In this document: in pieces, positions 1 through 8,261 of the stretch | Position numbering within the stretch: position 1 is the stretch's first letter | Layout: the number at the start of each line of letters is the position of its first letter | Source: Mycobacterium sp. GA-2829 | GTDB lineage: Bacteria; Actinomycetota; Actinomycetes; Mycobacteriales; Mycobacteriaceae | Direction: 5' to 3' | Assembly: GCF_001499965.1 (NCBI RefSeq) | Contig: NZ_LQIT01000005.1 | Location: 62,001 to 126,000 of the forward strand | Length of the DNA: 64,000 nucleotides | Translations under genes and position numbers: made by a program | Notes under the pieces: model-generated | The model's database searches: none | Seen by the model: the letters and a program-made list of their open reading frames with translations, nothing else | Told to the model about the DNA's origin: nothing

Positions 1-871
1 TCACCGGCCGCGGGTTCTTCGGGTTGGGGCCGCGCTGGTGCGCCAGGCCCTCGCTGGTGCGGCGGGCGTTGTGGAAGCGGGTCGCGTCGGTCTGGGTCAG
101 CCCGTAGCGCGTCGGGTCGGCGATGACGTCGTCCTCGGAGACCCCGTTGCGCTCGGCGGCGGCGCGAACCCGGTCGAGGTCGTCGGTCATCACCGCCCGG
201 TTGACCTCGTCGCGGACCGCGGCGGGAATCCCGTTGAGGTTCCCCAACTCCGGTGGGTGGTCGGCGATCAGCCGGTCTTGCTCCGCCCGGCTCAGCGAGT
301 CCCACCACGTCTTGACGTCCTCGGGTGCGGTGTCCTTGCCGGGGAGCTGCCGCGGATCACCGAGTGTGCCGTGCGGTGTCTGCGGCACCGGCCCGCCGAC
401 CGCCGCGGTGACGGCCGACGCCGTCGATCGGTCGATGGCGTCGTACTGCTCGAGCAGCTTCTTGATGACGGCGGTCCAGGCCAGTGCCAGCCCGGCGAAC
501 ACCGGCGGCAGGAACGGCGGCGGCGTGCAGGTGCCGTCGTCGGCGACCTGCCAGCCCGCGGCGCGCAACGTCTTGACCAACATCAGCAGTCCGCGCCGGG
601 TCGATGACAGCTGCGCACCGCCGGTCTGCAGCGCCGTCTGCAGCGCGGACAGGCGCGCCCGGAGCTCCGCCTGCTGATCCAGATTGGCCTCGGCCCGGGT
701 GATCGCCGCGTCGGCGGCCCTGCCCTTCCAGTTCCCCCGCAGCTCCGCCAAAGTGTGCCGCTGTTGGGCCATGACGGTGTCGAGAGCGGTGATCTTCTCG
801 CCGATGCGCGCTGCGGCGTCGATCAGACCGTCGGGATTCGACCCTTCGACCACCGCCAGCGAAACCGACAC
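1..871 (-). CDS. Alpha/beta hydrolase with WXG100-like N-terminus (3' end outside window)
   Basis: The GTG at 871 opens an uninterrupted minus-strand frame of 290 codons that leaves the window at base 1. The N-terminal ~100 residues are helical and carry an N-W-K-G-R turn near residue 52, like WXG100/ESX proteins. A proline-rich hydrophobic stretch follows (around residues 130-160), then a W-W-D-S-L-S segment and an E-L-G-N-L-N-G-I-P segment. That last pair typically precedes the DUF1023 alpha/beta-hydrolase domain in mycobacterial proteins, so the catalytic domain should lie beyond the left edge. Substrate and export status are unknown. It diverges from gpsA across 108 bp. The family call is inference from layout and motifs; the nucleophile is not visible here. 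Confidence 0.7.
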   Translation of the reverse strand, partial: MSVSLAVVEGSNPDGLIDAAARIGEKITALDTVMAQQRHTLAELRGNWKGRAADAAITRAEANLDQQAELRARLSALQTALQTGGAQLSSTRRGLLMLVKTLRAAGWQVADDGTCTPPPFLPPVFAGLALAWTAVIKKLLEQYDAIDRSTASAVTAAVGGPVPQTPHGTLGDPRQLPGKDTAPEDVKTWWDSLSRAEQDRLIADHPPELGNLNGIPAAVRDEVNRAVMTDDLDRVRAAAERNGVSEDDVIADPTRYGLTQTDATRFHNARRTSEGLAHQRGPNPKNPRPV

Positions 872-979
872 CGCACCCCCTGAGTCGACCGGTTCTCATT
901 ATCGCCCGGCCCGCGACGCGGTTGCTGCACCAATCGAATCGCCCTCACCGACGGCGGTCCCCGTCCTACGCTGATCGCC

Positions 980-2005
980 ATGGCACACGCGCAACGACAG
1001 CCCAAGGTCGTCGTCCTCGGAGGTGGCTCCTGGGGAACCACCGTCGCATCGATCTGCTCCCGCCGGGCACCCACCATCCAGTGGGTGCGCTCGGAAGACA
1101 CCGCCAAAGACATCAACGCCAACCACCGCAACTCGCGCTACCTCGGCGACGACGTCGAGTTGAGCGAGACGCTGCGCGCGACGACGGATTTCACCGAGTG
1201 CGTCAACAGCGCCGACGTCGTGGTCATGGGGGTGCCGTCGCACGGGTTCCGCGGGGTGCTCGAGAAACTCGCCGCCGAACTGCGGCCGTGGGTGCCGGTG
1301 GTGTCGCTGGTCAAGGGGCTCGAACAGGGCACCAACATGCGGATGAGCCAGATCGTCGACGAGGTGCTGCCCGGACATCCGGCCGGGATCCTGGCCGGGC
1401 CGAACATCGCCCGCGAGGTCGCCGACGGGTACGCCGCGGCGGCGGTGCTGGCGATGCCCGACCAGCACCTGGCCGCTCAGTTGGCAGAGTTGTTCCGCAC
1501 CAAGCGTTTTCGTACCTACACCACCGACGACGTGGTGGGCGTGGAGATGGCGGGTGCCCTGAAGAACGTGTACGCGATCGCGGTCGGCATGGGCTATTCA
1601 CTCGGTATCGGGGAGAACACCCGCGCCATGGTGATCGCCCGCGCGGTGCGCGAGATGTCGAAACTCGGCGAGGCCATGGGCGGACACCGCGACACCTTCG
1701 CGGGTCTGGCGGGTATGGGCGATCTGATCGTCACCTGCACCAGCCAGCGCAGCCGCAACCGGCACGTCGGCGAACAGCTCGGGGCCGGCAAGCCGATCGA
1801 GGAGATCATCGCGTCGATGAACCAGGTCGCCGAGGGCGTCAAGGCCTCCAAGGTGATCATGGAGTTCGCCCAGCAGTACGGGTTGAACATGCCGATCGCC
1901 CGCGAGGTCGACGGCGTGATCAATCACGGATCCACGGTCGAGCAGGCCTACCGCGGCCTCGTCGCCGAGAAGCCCGGCCACGAGGTGCACGGCTCGGGGT
2001 TCTGA
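980..2005 (+). CDS. gpsA: NAD(P)H-dependent glycerol-3-phosphate dehydrogenase
   Basis: Cytosolic enzyme that interconverts dihydroxyacetone phosphate and sn-glycerol 3-phosphate, supplying the backbone of phospholipids. The 341-residue product has the usual GpsA length. The Rossmann glycine motif is G14-G-G-S-W-G19, and the catalytic lysine lies in G-A-L-K-N-V-Y-A (K195). A substrate-binding R-N-R-H segment (T-S-Q-R-S-R-N-R-H) follows. The ATG at 980 places the glycine motif at the expected distance. By position next to htpX and the polyprenyl synthase it corresponds to the gene called gpdA1 in M. tuberculosis; mycobacteria often carry a second gpsA elsewhere. It converges on the exported-protein gene ending at 2010. 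Confidence 0.95.
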   Translation: MAHAQRQPKVVVLGGGSWGTTVASICSRRAPTIQWVRSEDTAKDINANHRNSRYLGDDVELSETLRATTDFTECVNSADVVVMGVPSHGFRGVLEKLAAELRPWVPVVSLVKGLEQGTNMRMSQIVDEVLPGHPAGILAGPNIAREVADGYAAAAVLAMPDQHLAAQLAELFRTKRFRTYTTDDVVGVEMAGALKNVYAIAVGMGYSLGIGENTRAMVIARAVREMSKLGEAMGGHRDTFAGLAGMGDLIVTCTSQRSRNRHVGEQLGAGKPIEEIIASMNQVAEGVKASKVIMEFAQQYGLNMPIAREVDGVINHGSTVEQAYRGLVAEKPGHEVHGSGF

Positions 2006-2009
2006 GCCC

Positions 2010-2555
2010 CTAGTTGAAGTAGGGGTTGGTGCGGCCTTCGCGGGGCAGCAGCAGCGGGTTGCTCGGCTGCAGGACGAAGCTGGCCGTCGGGCTGAGGACG
2101 AAGCCGGCGCCGTTGTGCGCGTCGACGCAGGTGGTCATCGTGCCGTCGGTGCCGCAGCTGACGGTCTGGAAGCTCAGCCGGGTGTTCGCAGGCAGCGGCT
2201 TGACCTCTTCGACGACGCTGCTGAAGGAGTTGGCCGCGTTCGAGAACGTCGGCACGCCGCCGATGGCGCCGCTGACGTGGTTCGCACCGCCAGGAGCGGC
2301 GGGGATGGGGCCGCTGCAGCCGTAGGCGCCGCCGCGCTGGATGACGCAGGTCAGGTCGCCGGGGGCGCCGAAGACGTACCAGGTGCCCTCCATCGCGCGG
2401 TACTCCGCGGGGCTCACCGGCGGCCAGGCGTTGACGTTCGGCGCGGGCGGCGGCGGGGCGGGCTCAGGCGTGGGCGGTTGAGCCGCGGCGGCGCCGGCCG
2501 TCATGACCGCTGCGCCGAGGATCGTGGCGGCTCCTGCCAGGATTCTGCTGAACAC
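2010..2555 (-). CDS. Exported proline-rich mycobacterial protein of unknown function
   Basis: I chose the GTG at 2555 because it gives a clean signal peptide: a short positive start, a hydrophobic alanine-rich core, and an A-A-A-A-Q-P cleavage region. A longer frame reaches 2609 but adds an unlikely leader. The mature protein (181-residue precursor) begins with a proline-rich segment. It then has four cysteines in the order L-T-C-V, Y-G-C-S, V-S-C-G and T-C-V-D, suggesting two disulfides in the cell envelope. I recognise it only as a mycobacterial conserved exported protein and assign no enzymatic function. The gene lies downstream of the GjpA-like porin on the same strand but is separated from it by a strong hairpin, so it is probably transcribed separately. 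Confidence 0.75.
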   Translation of the reverse strand: MFSRILAGAATILGAAVMTAGAAAAQPPTPEPAPPPPAPNVNAWPPVSPAEYRAMEGTWYVFGAPGDLTCVIQRGGAYGCSGPIPAAPGGANHVSGAIGGVPTFSNAANSFSSVVEEVKPLPANTRLSFQTVSCGTDGTMTTCVDAHNGAGFVLSPTASFVLQPSNPLLLPREGRTNPYFN

Positions 2556-2652
2556 GCCCACACCATATGTGGCGGGGTGGCGGCGCGCAGCGGCTGACTG
2601 GTTTCCCATGCGTTGATCATCGCCTCCGGGTCGGGTTTCGTTTCTCGGCCGA

Positions 2653-2721
2653 GCGCGTCGAGATCGACGTGAGGGTCGTCAGCCGAGGGGTTCGACGACC
2701 CTGGTGTCGATCTCGACGCGC
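2653..2721. repeat. Long imperfect palindrome (hairpin element H1)
   Basis: Two 28-bp arms (2653-2680 and 2694-2721) pair at 25 of 28 positions around a 13-bp loop. The only mismatches form a 3-bp internal bulge. It begins 8 bp past the stop codon of the porin gene, so it can act as that gene's terminator. A U-tract is missing, as is common in mycobacteria. It is the longest-armed of six such elements in the window, but its arm sequence is not shared with the others. Confidence 0.8.
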
Positions 2722-2728
2722 GACGGGG

Positions 2729-4087
2729 CTACTCCGACTTCGTTTCGGACTTCGAGTCGACCTTGCTGTTGGACTTGGTGTCGTCCTTGCTGTCGGCGCT
2801 GTCGCCCGCCTTGGTCTCCGAGGACTTCTTCGGACCCTTGTGGAGCTTGGCGCCGATGGCGTTCAGCCGGTCGGTCGCGTTCTTGACGGCACCCTTGATC
2901 TGGCTGCCGAGATCGTTGCGCTTCACGTCGGGCTTGGCCTTGGCGGGCGTCGCCGTCTCCTGATCCGCCTCGGTCGGCTCCGTGACGTCGTCGGCCTGCT
3001 CCTCGGCGGGCGCATCAGCGGCAGGCGTTGCGGCCGAGTCGGTTTCGTCGGTCGCCGGCTTGTCGTCGTCGTCGGTGACCGTGTCACCGGCGGTGATGGC
3101 CTGGACGGTGACGGTCTTCGAGGCCGAGACCGAGGTATCGTCCGCCGTCTTCAGCGCAGGCGCGTCGACCCGCGGGGCCAGCGGGTTCCCGATGCCATCC
3201 CAGCCGATCGCCTTCGCGATCGTCTGCGACAGCCCGATCAGCGAGCCGATCGCACCCGGGCCCACGCCGGTCGGACCACTGCCGTCGCCCAGATCGATCG
3301 ACATGGCGTTGAAGATCGATCCGCCGGGGCTGAGCAGCCCGCCGAAGACGAGGCGGGCGCCGAAATCCAAGTCCGGGAAGGGCGACTCGAGCCCGACCGC
3401 TTTGAGCAGTGGAGTGATGTCCACCGACTGGCCGCCGTTGAGGAACGCGTCGGCCATCGCTGCGGGGGTGTTGACCAACGTGTTCAGCGCGGCCTCGAAA
3501 TCGGGTTCGTCGCCGGTCAAGTTTCCGACGATCGCATTCGTACTGGCGGCCAGCGCCAGGACCGGAGCGACGACCGGACCCACCAGGCCCAGGAGCACAC
3601 CGCTGAGGTAGCTGGTGGAGAACTGCACCAGCGGCGCCAGGTCGGCGGGCACCACAGGCGGTATGAAGCCCGGGATCCCGTGGAGCAGCAGGTCGTAAAC
3701 CGGCCCGTGGTCGCCTTCGAGCGTGCTCAGATCCTCGGCGAACAGCGAGGTGAGCGCCGCTTCCAGGTTCGTGCCGATCTGCTCGGCGATCGCGCCGACG
3801 TCGGGCAGCTCGCCCAGATAGCCGAACTGGTTGGCGAGCACCTGCTGCAGTACCGGGGCGGGGGTCTGCAGCCAGGCGTCGGCCAGCTTCTCCAGGTTGG
3901 CGCCCGAGGTCTCGAACACCTGTAGCCAAGCCTCGATCGGGTCGACGGCGGCGCTCAGTTGAACTGCGGGATTGGCCACCTTGACCTCGGGCAGGGTGGG
4001 GGTTGCGACCAGCGGGGGAATCGCAATGGCGCTCGCACCGACCAGGGCGATACCGGCGGTCGCGAACGGTCGAACACTCGTGTGCAT
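2729..4087 (-). CDS. GjpA-like outer-membrane porin candidate
   Basis: A 452-residue exported protein. Residues 1-30 form a signal peptide (M-H-T-S-V-R-P-F then an alanine-rich core), followed by a V-K-V-A-N-P-A-V-Q-L segment. The central region has repeated helical blocks with L-x-x-P-A-x-x-x and a long hydrophobic stretch near residues 165-195. This is the layout of the family annotated as outer membrane porin GjpA in mycobacteria, which would sit in the mycomembrane. The last ~140 residues are an acidic, Ala/Thr/Asp-rich linker ending in a Ser/Lys/Asp-rich tail, which looks disordered. Porin activity is not proved by the sequence. A perfect 14-bp palindrome 43 bp upstream of the start may be its operator, and hairpin H1 follows its stop. 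Confidence 0.7.
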   Translation of the reverse strand: MHTSVRPFATAGIALVGASAIAIPPLVATPTLPEVKVANPAVQLSAAVDPIEAWLQVFETSGANLEKLADAWLQTPAPVLQQVLANQFGYLGELPDVGAIAEQIGTNLEAALTSLFAEDLSTLEGDHGPVYDLLLHGIPGFIPPVVPADLAPLVQFSTSYLSGVLLGLVGPVVAPVLALAASTNAIVGNLTGDEPDFEAALNTLVNTPAAMADAFLNGGQSVDITPLLKAVGLESPFPDLDFGARLVFGGLLSPGGSIFNAMSIDLGDGSGPTGVGPGAIGSLIGLSQTIAKAIGWDGIGNPLAPRVDAPALKTADDTSVSASKTVTVQAITAGDTVTDDDDKPATDETDSAATPAADAPAEEQADDVTEPTEADQETATPAKAKPDVKRNDLGSQIKGAVKNATDRLNAIGAKLHKGPKKSSETKAGDSADSKDDTKSNSKVDSKSETKSE

Positions 4088-4129
4088 CAGGCTCCTTTGA
4101 TCTTGTCCGGGAGTGGACCGGACGGAACC

Positions 4130-4143
4130 TTACTGCGCAGTAA
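4130..4143. promoter_or_regulatory. Perfect 14-bp palindrome upstream of the porin gene
   Basis: TTACTGCGCAGTAA is a perfect dyad, 43 bp upstream of the porin ATG. Its size and AT-rich outer arms fit a TetR-type operator. No TetR gene is adjacent, so the regulator is unknown. Confidence 0.45.
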
Positions 4144-4167
4144 GTTGAAACGTTGCAAAATCGGAAT

Positions 4168-4209
4168 ATTGCCCTGACCAGCAGGTTCACAGGTTCAGGA
4201 CAGGGCAAT
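4168..4209. terminator. Possible terminator downstream of htpX
   Basis: A perfect 9-bp inverted repeat (ATTGCCCTG / CAGGGCAAT) with a 24-base loop lies 48 bp past the htpX stop. There is no clear U-tract. It may separate htpX from the porin gene downstream on the same strand. Confidence 0.35.
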
Positions 4210-4257
4210 CACAGGATGGGATGCCGCGGAGAGAGCGTCGATACAACGCGAGCGAGC

Positions 4258-5136
<879 letters not shown>

Positions 5137-5200
5137 CTACCCCCTTGTGAAGTCTTCGCTGATCCAACGCTGCATACAGCCGTCTGGGTTCCGGCGGATC

Positions 5201-6208
5201 TCAGCCGTGCCGGGTGATCGTGTAGTCGACCAGCGAGGCCAGCGCTTGGCGGCCCGGCATGTCCGGCAGCGCCGCCAGTTCGTCACGGGCCTCCTGCGCG
5301 TATCGCGCGACGGTCGCCTTCGCCTGCTCCATCCCAGGTGAGCGGCGCAGCAGCCGCAGCGCCTCGGCCAGATCGTCGTCGTTGTCGACGGGCCGGGCGA
5401 GCAGTTCACGCAGCCGGTCGGCGTCCGGGCCGGACTCCCGCAGCGCGTACAGCACGGGCAGGGTGTGAACACCCTCACGCAGGTCGGTGCCCGGCACCTT
5501 GCCCGATTCGTCGGGATCGCTGTCGATGTCGATGATGTCGTCGGAGATCTGGAACGCCGTGCCGACGATGCCGCCGAGGCGCGCCAACCGCTCGATCTGG
5601 GCCTCGTCGGCCCCGGAGAACGTCGCGCCGAAACGGCCCGACGCCGCGATCAGGCAGGCGGTCTTCTCGTAGACGACCTTGAGGTAGTGGTCGATCTCGT
5701 CCACGTGCTCGGCCGCGCCGCGGGTCTCGCGCATCTGCCCGGTGACGAGCTGGGCGAACGTGTCGGCGATGATGCGCACCGCCTCGGGCCCGAGCCGGGA
5801 CACCAGCCGCGAGGCCGTCGCGAACAGGTAGTCCCCGGCGAGGATCGCGATGTTGTTACCCCAGCGGGCGTTGGCGCTCGGCGCTCCGCGGCGCATCTGC
5901 GCCTCGTCCATGACGTCGTCGTGATAGAGCGTGGCCAGATGGACCAGCTCGATCACCGCGCCCGCCACCGTGACCTGCCAGGCGTCGGGTTCGGGCCCCA
6001 GCTGGGCCGAGAGCACCGTGAACAGCGGCCGGAAGCGCTTGCCGCCGGCCTGGAAGAGATGCTGGACGGCCTCGGCCATCAGCTCGTCCGCCCTGCCCAG
6101 CTCGGTGGACATCAGATCCTCGATGCGGGCGACTCCGGCGCGGACGTCGGCCGCGAAGGCCGCGTCGCCGAAATCCACGCCCGCCACCACGGTCGCCGGT
6201 GTCCTCAC
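5201..6208 (-). CDS. grcC1: Trans-polyprenyl diphosphate synthase (GrcC1-like)
   Basis: Builds all-trans polyprenyl diphosphate from IPP and an allylic primer. In this context the product is a candidate side chain for menaquinone, to be transferred by MenA. The 335-residue protein has the first aspartate-rich motif D97-D-V-M-D101 and the second D223-D-I-I-D227, plus the G-K-R-F-R substrate motif near residue 56. The residues before the first motif are small or aromatic (A-T-L-Y-H), consistent with medium-to-long chains, but chain length cannot be read reliably. Its start is only about 14-20 bp from the divergent menJ start, so the two promoters must overlap the opposite gene's 5' region. The symbol follows the M. 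tuberculosis Rv0562 position. Confidence 0.88.
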   Translation of the reverse strand: MRTPATVVAGVDFGDAAFAADVRAGVARIEDLMSTELGRADELMAEAVQHLFQAGGKRFRPLFTVLSAQLGPEPDAWQVTVAGAVIELVHLATLYHDDVMDEAQMRRGAPSANARWGNNIAILAGDYLFATASRLVSRLGPEAVRIIADTFAQLVTGQMRETRGAAEHVDEIDHYLKVVYEKTACLIAASGRFGATFSGADEAQIERLARLGGIVGTAFQISDDIIDIDSDPDESGKVPGTDLREGVHTLPVLYALRESGPDADRLRELLARPVDNDDDLAEALRLLRRSPGMEQAKATVARYAQEARDELAALPDMPGRQALASLVDYTITRHG

Positions 6209-6228
6209 CCTGCCAACATACTGTGACG

Positions 6229-7449
6229 ATGAAGACCCGGGCGGATGTGGTCGTCGTCGGCGCTGGACCTGCGGGTTCGTCGGCCGCGGCGTGGGTGGCC
6301 CGCAATGGCCGCGACGTGCTGGTGATCGACTCGGCGCAGTTCCCGCGCGACAAGGCGTGCGGGGACGGGTTGACCCCGCGCGCGGTCGCCGAGCTCGAAC
6401 GCCTTGGCCTCGGCCCGTGGCTGGACACCCGCATCCGGCACCGCGGGTTGCGGATGTCGGGGTTCGGTTCCGCGGTGGAGGTGGACTGGCCGGGCCCGTC
6501 GTTCCCGTCGACCGGCAGTGCGGTCCCCCGCACCGAACTCGACGACCGGATCCGTTCGGTAGCCGCCGACGACGGCGCCAAGATGCTGCTGGGGACCAAA
6601 GCCGTTGGCGTGCGGCATGATTCGTCCGGCCGGGTCGAGGCGGTGACGCTGGACTCGGGTGAGGAGGTCGGCGTCGGGACGCTGATCGTCGCCGACGGGG
6701 CCCGCTCGACGCTCGGGCGCACGCTGGGCAGGCAGTGGCATCAGCAGACCGTGTACGGCGTCGCGGTCCGCGGGTACATCGCCAGCCCCCGCAGCGACGA
6801 ACCGTGGATCACCTCGCATCTGGAGTTGCGCTCCCCGGACGGCAAGGTGCTGCCCGGATACGGCTGGATTTTCCCGCTGGGCAACGGCGAGGTGAACATC
6901 GGCGTCGGCGCGCTGGCGACCGACAAGCGGCCGGCGGACGCCGCGCTGCGGCCGCTGATGTCGTATTACACGTCGCTGCGGCGCGAGGAGTGGGGGTTCA
7001 CCGGTGAACCGCGGGCCCCGCTGTCGGCGCTGCTGCCGATGGGCGGTGCGGTGTCGGGGGTGGCCGGCCCGAACTGGATGCTGATCGGCGACGCGGCGGC
7101 GTGTGTGAACCCGCTCAACGGCGAGGGCATCGACTACGGGCTGGAGACCGGACGGCTGGCCGCCGAGTTGGTGGGCGCCGCCGACCTGGCGCAGGCGTGG
7201 CCCGCGGTGCTGACCGAGCACTACGCCCGCGGGTTCTCGGTGGCGCGGCGGTTGGCGTTGTTGCTGACGTTGCCGCGGTTCCTGCCGGTGGCCGGGCCAG
7301 TCGCGATGCGGTCGACAACGCTGATGCGCATCGCCGTCCGCGTGATGGGCAACCTGGTCACCGACGAGGACGCCGACTGGATCGCCCGCGTGTGGCGGGT
7401 CGGTGGGCTGGCCTCGCGAGGTCTGGACGCCCGCAAACCGTTCAGCTGA
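6229..7449 (+). CDS. menJ: Menaquinone side-chain reductase MenJ (geranylgeranyl reductase family)
   Basis: An FAD-dependent reductase. Its M. tuberculosis relative Rv0561c saturates the beta-isoprene of menaquinone, giving MK-9(II-H2). The FAD motif is G11-A-G-P-A-G16, followed by a distal D-A-A-A-C-V-N-P segment running into N-G-E-G-I-D-Y-G, typical of geranylgeranyl reductases. The 406-residue length fits. I used the ATG at 6229; a GTG at 6223 is in frame and equally close to the divergent polyprenyl synthase gene. No Shine-Dalgarno is evident, so the mRNA may be leaderless. Pairing with a polyprenyl diphosphate synthase supports the quinone-tail role. Confidence 0.9.
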   Translation: MKTRADVVVVGAGPAGSSAAAWVARNGRDVLVIDSAQFPRDKACGDGLTPRAVAELERLGLGPWLDTRIRHRGLRMSGFGSAVEVDWPGPSFPSTGSAVPRTELDDRIRSVAADDGAKMLLGTKAVGVRHDSSGRVEAVTLDSGEEVGVGTLIVADGARSTLGRTLGRQWHQQTVYGVAVRGYIASPRSDEPWITSHLELRSPDGKVLPGYGWIFPLGNGEVNIGVGALATDKRPADAALRPLMSYYTSLRREEWGFTGEPRAPLSALLPMGGAVSGVAGPNWMLIGDAAACVNPLNGEGIDYGLETGRLAAELVGAADLAQAWPAVLTEHYARGFSVARRLALLLTLPRFLPVAGPVAMRSTTLMRIAVRVMGNLVTDEDADWIARVWRVGGLASRGLDARKPFS

Positions 7450-7710
7450 TCAGAGGTCGCGCTGCCGAAACCTGGCGAATACCAGGGCGATCCGCATGTC
7501 GGCGGGCGGGCGGTCATCGCTGCGGGTCGAATCGGTCAGCGCCAGCGCGATGAGGATGTCGGCGGTCGTGATGAACAACCCGATCCAGTACGCCCACTTC
7601 ATCGTCGGATCCGGGCGGGTGGTGAAGAACAGCACGAGGAAGATGGGCCCGACGATGCCGAGGGTGAACATCATCAGCTGAAAGCGCACATACCGCCAGA
7701 ACGTCTGCAA
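7450..7710 (-). CDS. Small two-helix membrane protein
   Basis: An 86-residue product with two hydrophobic segments (about residues 9-30, with G-I-V-G-P-I-F-L-V-L-F, and 39-58) and a polar C-terminus. No ATG or suitable GTG lies upstream in frame before the conserved-looking start. I chose the TTG at 7710 because a G-G-G-A-G ribosome-binding site sits 6 bp upstream. Its stop directly abuts the menJ stop (convergent). I recognise no family. A role in the membrane is all that can be inferred. Confidence 0.55.
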   Translation of the reverse strand: MQTFWRYVRFQLMMFTLGIVGPIFLVLFFTTRPDPTMKWAYWIGLFITTADILIALALTDSTRSDDRPPADMRIALVFARFRQRDL

Positions 7711-7752
7711 CAGCCACTCCCGTCGCCGGTCGGTGCGAGCATATCCCGCAAG

Positions 7753-8193
7753 ATGGCGGACATGGTTGCGGTCTATCGGGCGCCGATGCGGTCCCGCGAC
7801 GACGGGATCGACGTCGCGCGGACGATCGAGCGGGCCCGTCGGCTCGGGGTGTGCGGATTCGGGGAACTCGGCGTCGACGGGGAGCGCCTGACGCGCCGCA
7901 TCGCCCGGTTCGCCGAGATCGCCGACGGCGCACTGGTGTGGACCCGCGACCCGGACGGACTGTTCTGGCTCGGCCGCATCGCGGGCCCGTACCGGCGCGA
8001 CGACACCGCTGCCGCAACGGCTGTCGACCTGGTCCACGTGCGGCCCTGCCGGTGGCTGGCCGACCCGTTTCTCGAACCGCAGCTGCCGCCTGCGGTGCTG
8101 GCGACCTACCGCCGCGGCGGGCGCAACTTCCAGCAGACCCACGACCCGACCGTGGGTGAGCAGAGCCTACGGTTGTGGGAGTCACGAGCCTGA
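7753..8193 (+). CDS. Conserved hypothetical protein, possible EVE/PUA-like fold
   Basis: A 146-residue soluble protein. The C-terminal half reads W-L-G-R-I-A-G-P-Y-R-R-D, then D-L-V-H-V-R-P-C-R-W-L-A. That pattern resembles the small PUA/EVE-like domain found beside Mrr-type restriction endonuclease domains, which bind modified bases. No nuclease domain is present here, and no restriction genes are nearby. The assignment is a resemblance only. The ATG at 7753 overlaps nothing. The gene is followed closely by the phosphatase/phospholipase D gene, whose longest frame would overlap it. Confidence 0.6.
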   Translation: MADMVAVYRAPMRSRDDGIDVARTIERARRLGVCGFGELGVDGERLTRRIARFAEIADGALVWTRDPDGLFWLGRIAGPYRRDDTAAATAVDLVHVRPCRWLADPFLEPQLPPAVLATYRRGGRNFQQTHDPTVGEQSLRLWESRA

Positions 8194-8261
8194 TCGCCCT
8201 TCGCCGCAACCTTTTTCGCGCGAATCCGGTGACCGCGGCCCGATCGGGGCACAATTCAAGG

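Noticed and set aside
2567..3925. 452-codon plus-strand frame opposite the porin gene
   Set aside because: Shadow of the Ser/Asp/Lys-rich porin; no start context and repetitive Arg/Val/Gly translation.
7753..8193. The EVE/PUA-like protein as part of a restriction system
   Set aside because: No nuclease, methylase or ATPase gene is nearby; only a resemblance to a modified-base-binding domain was retained.
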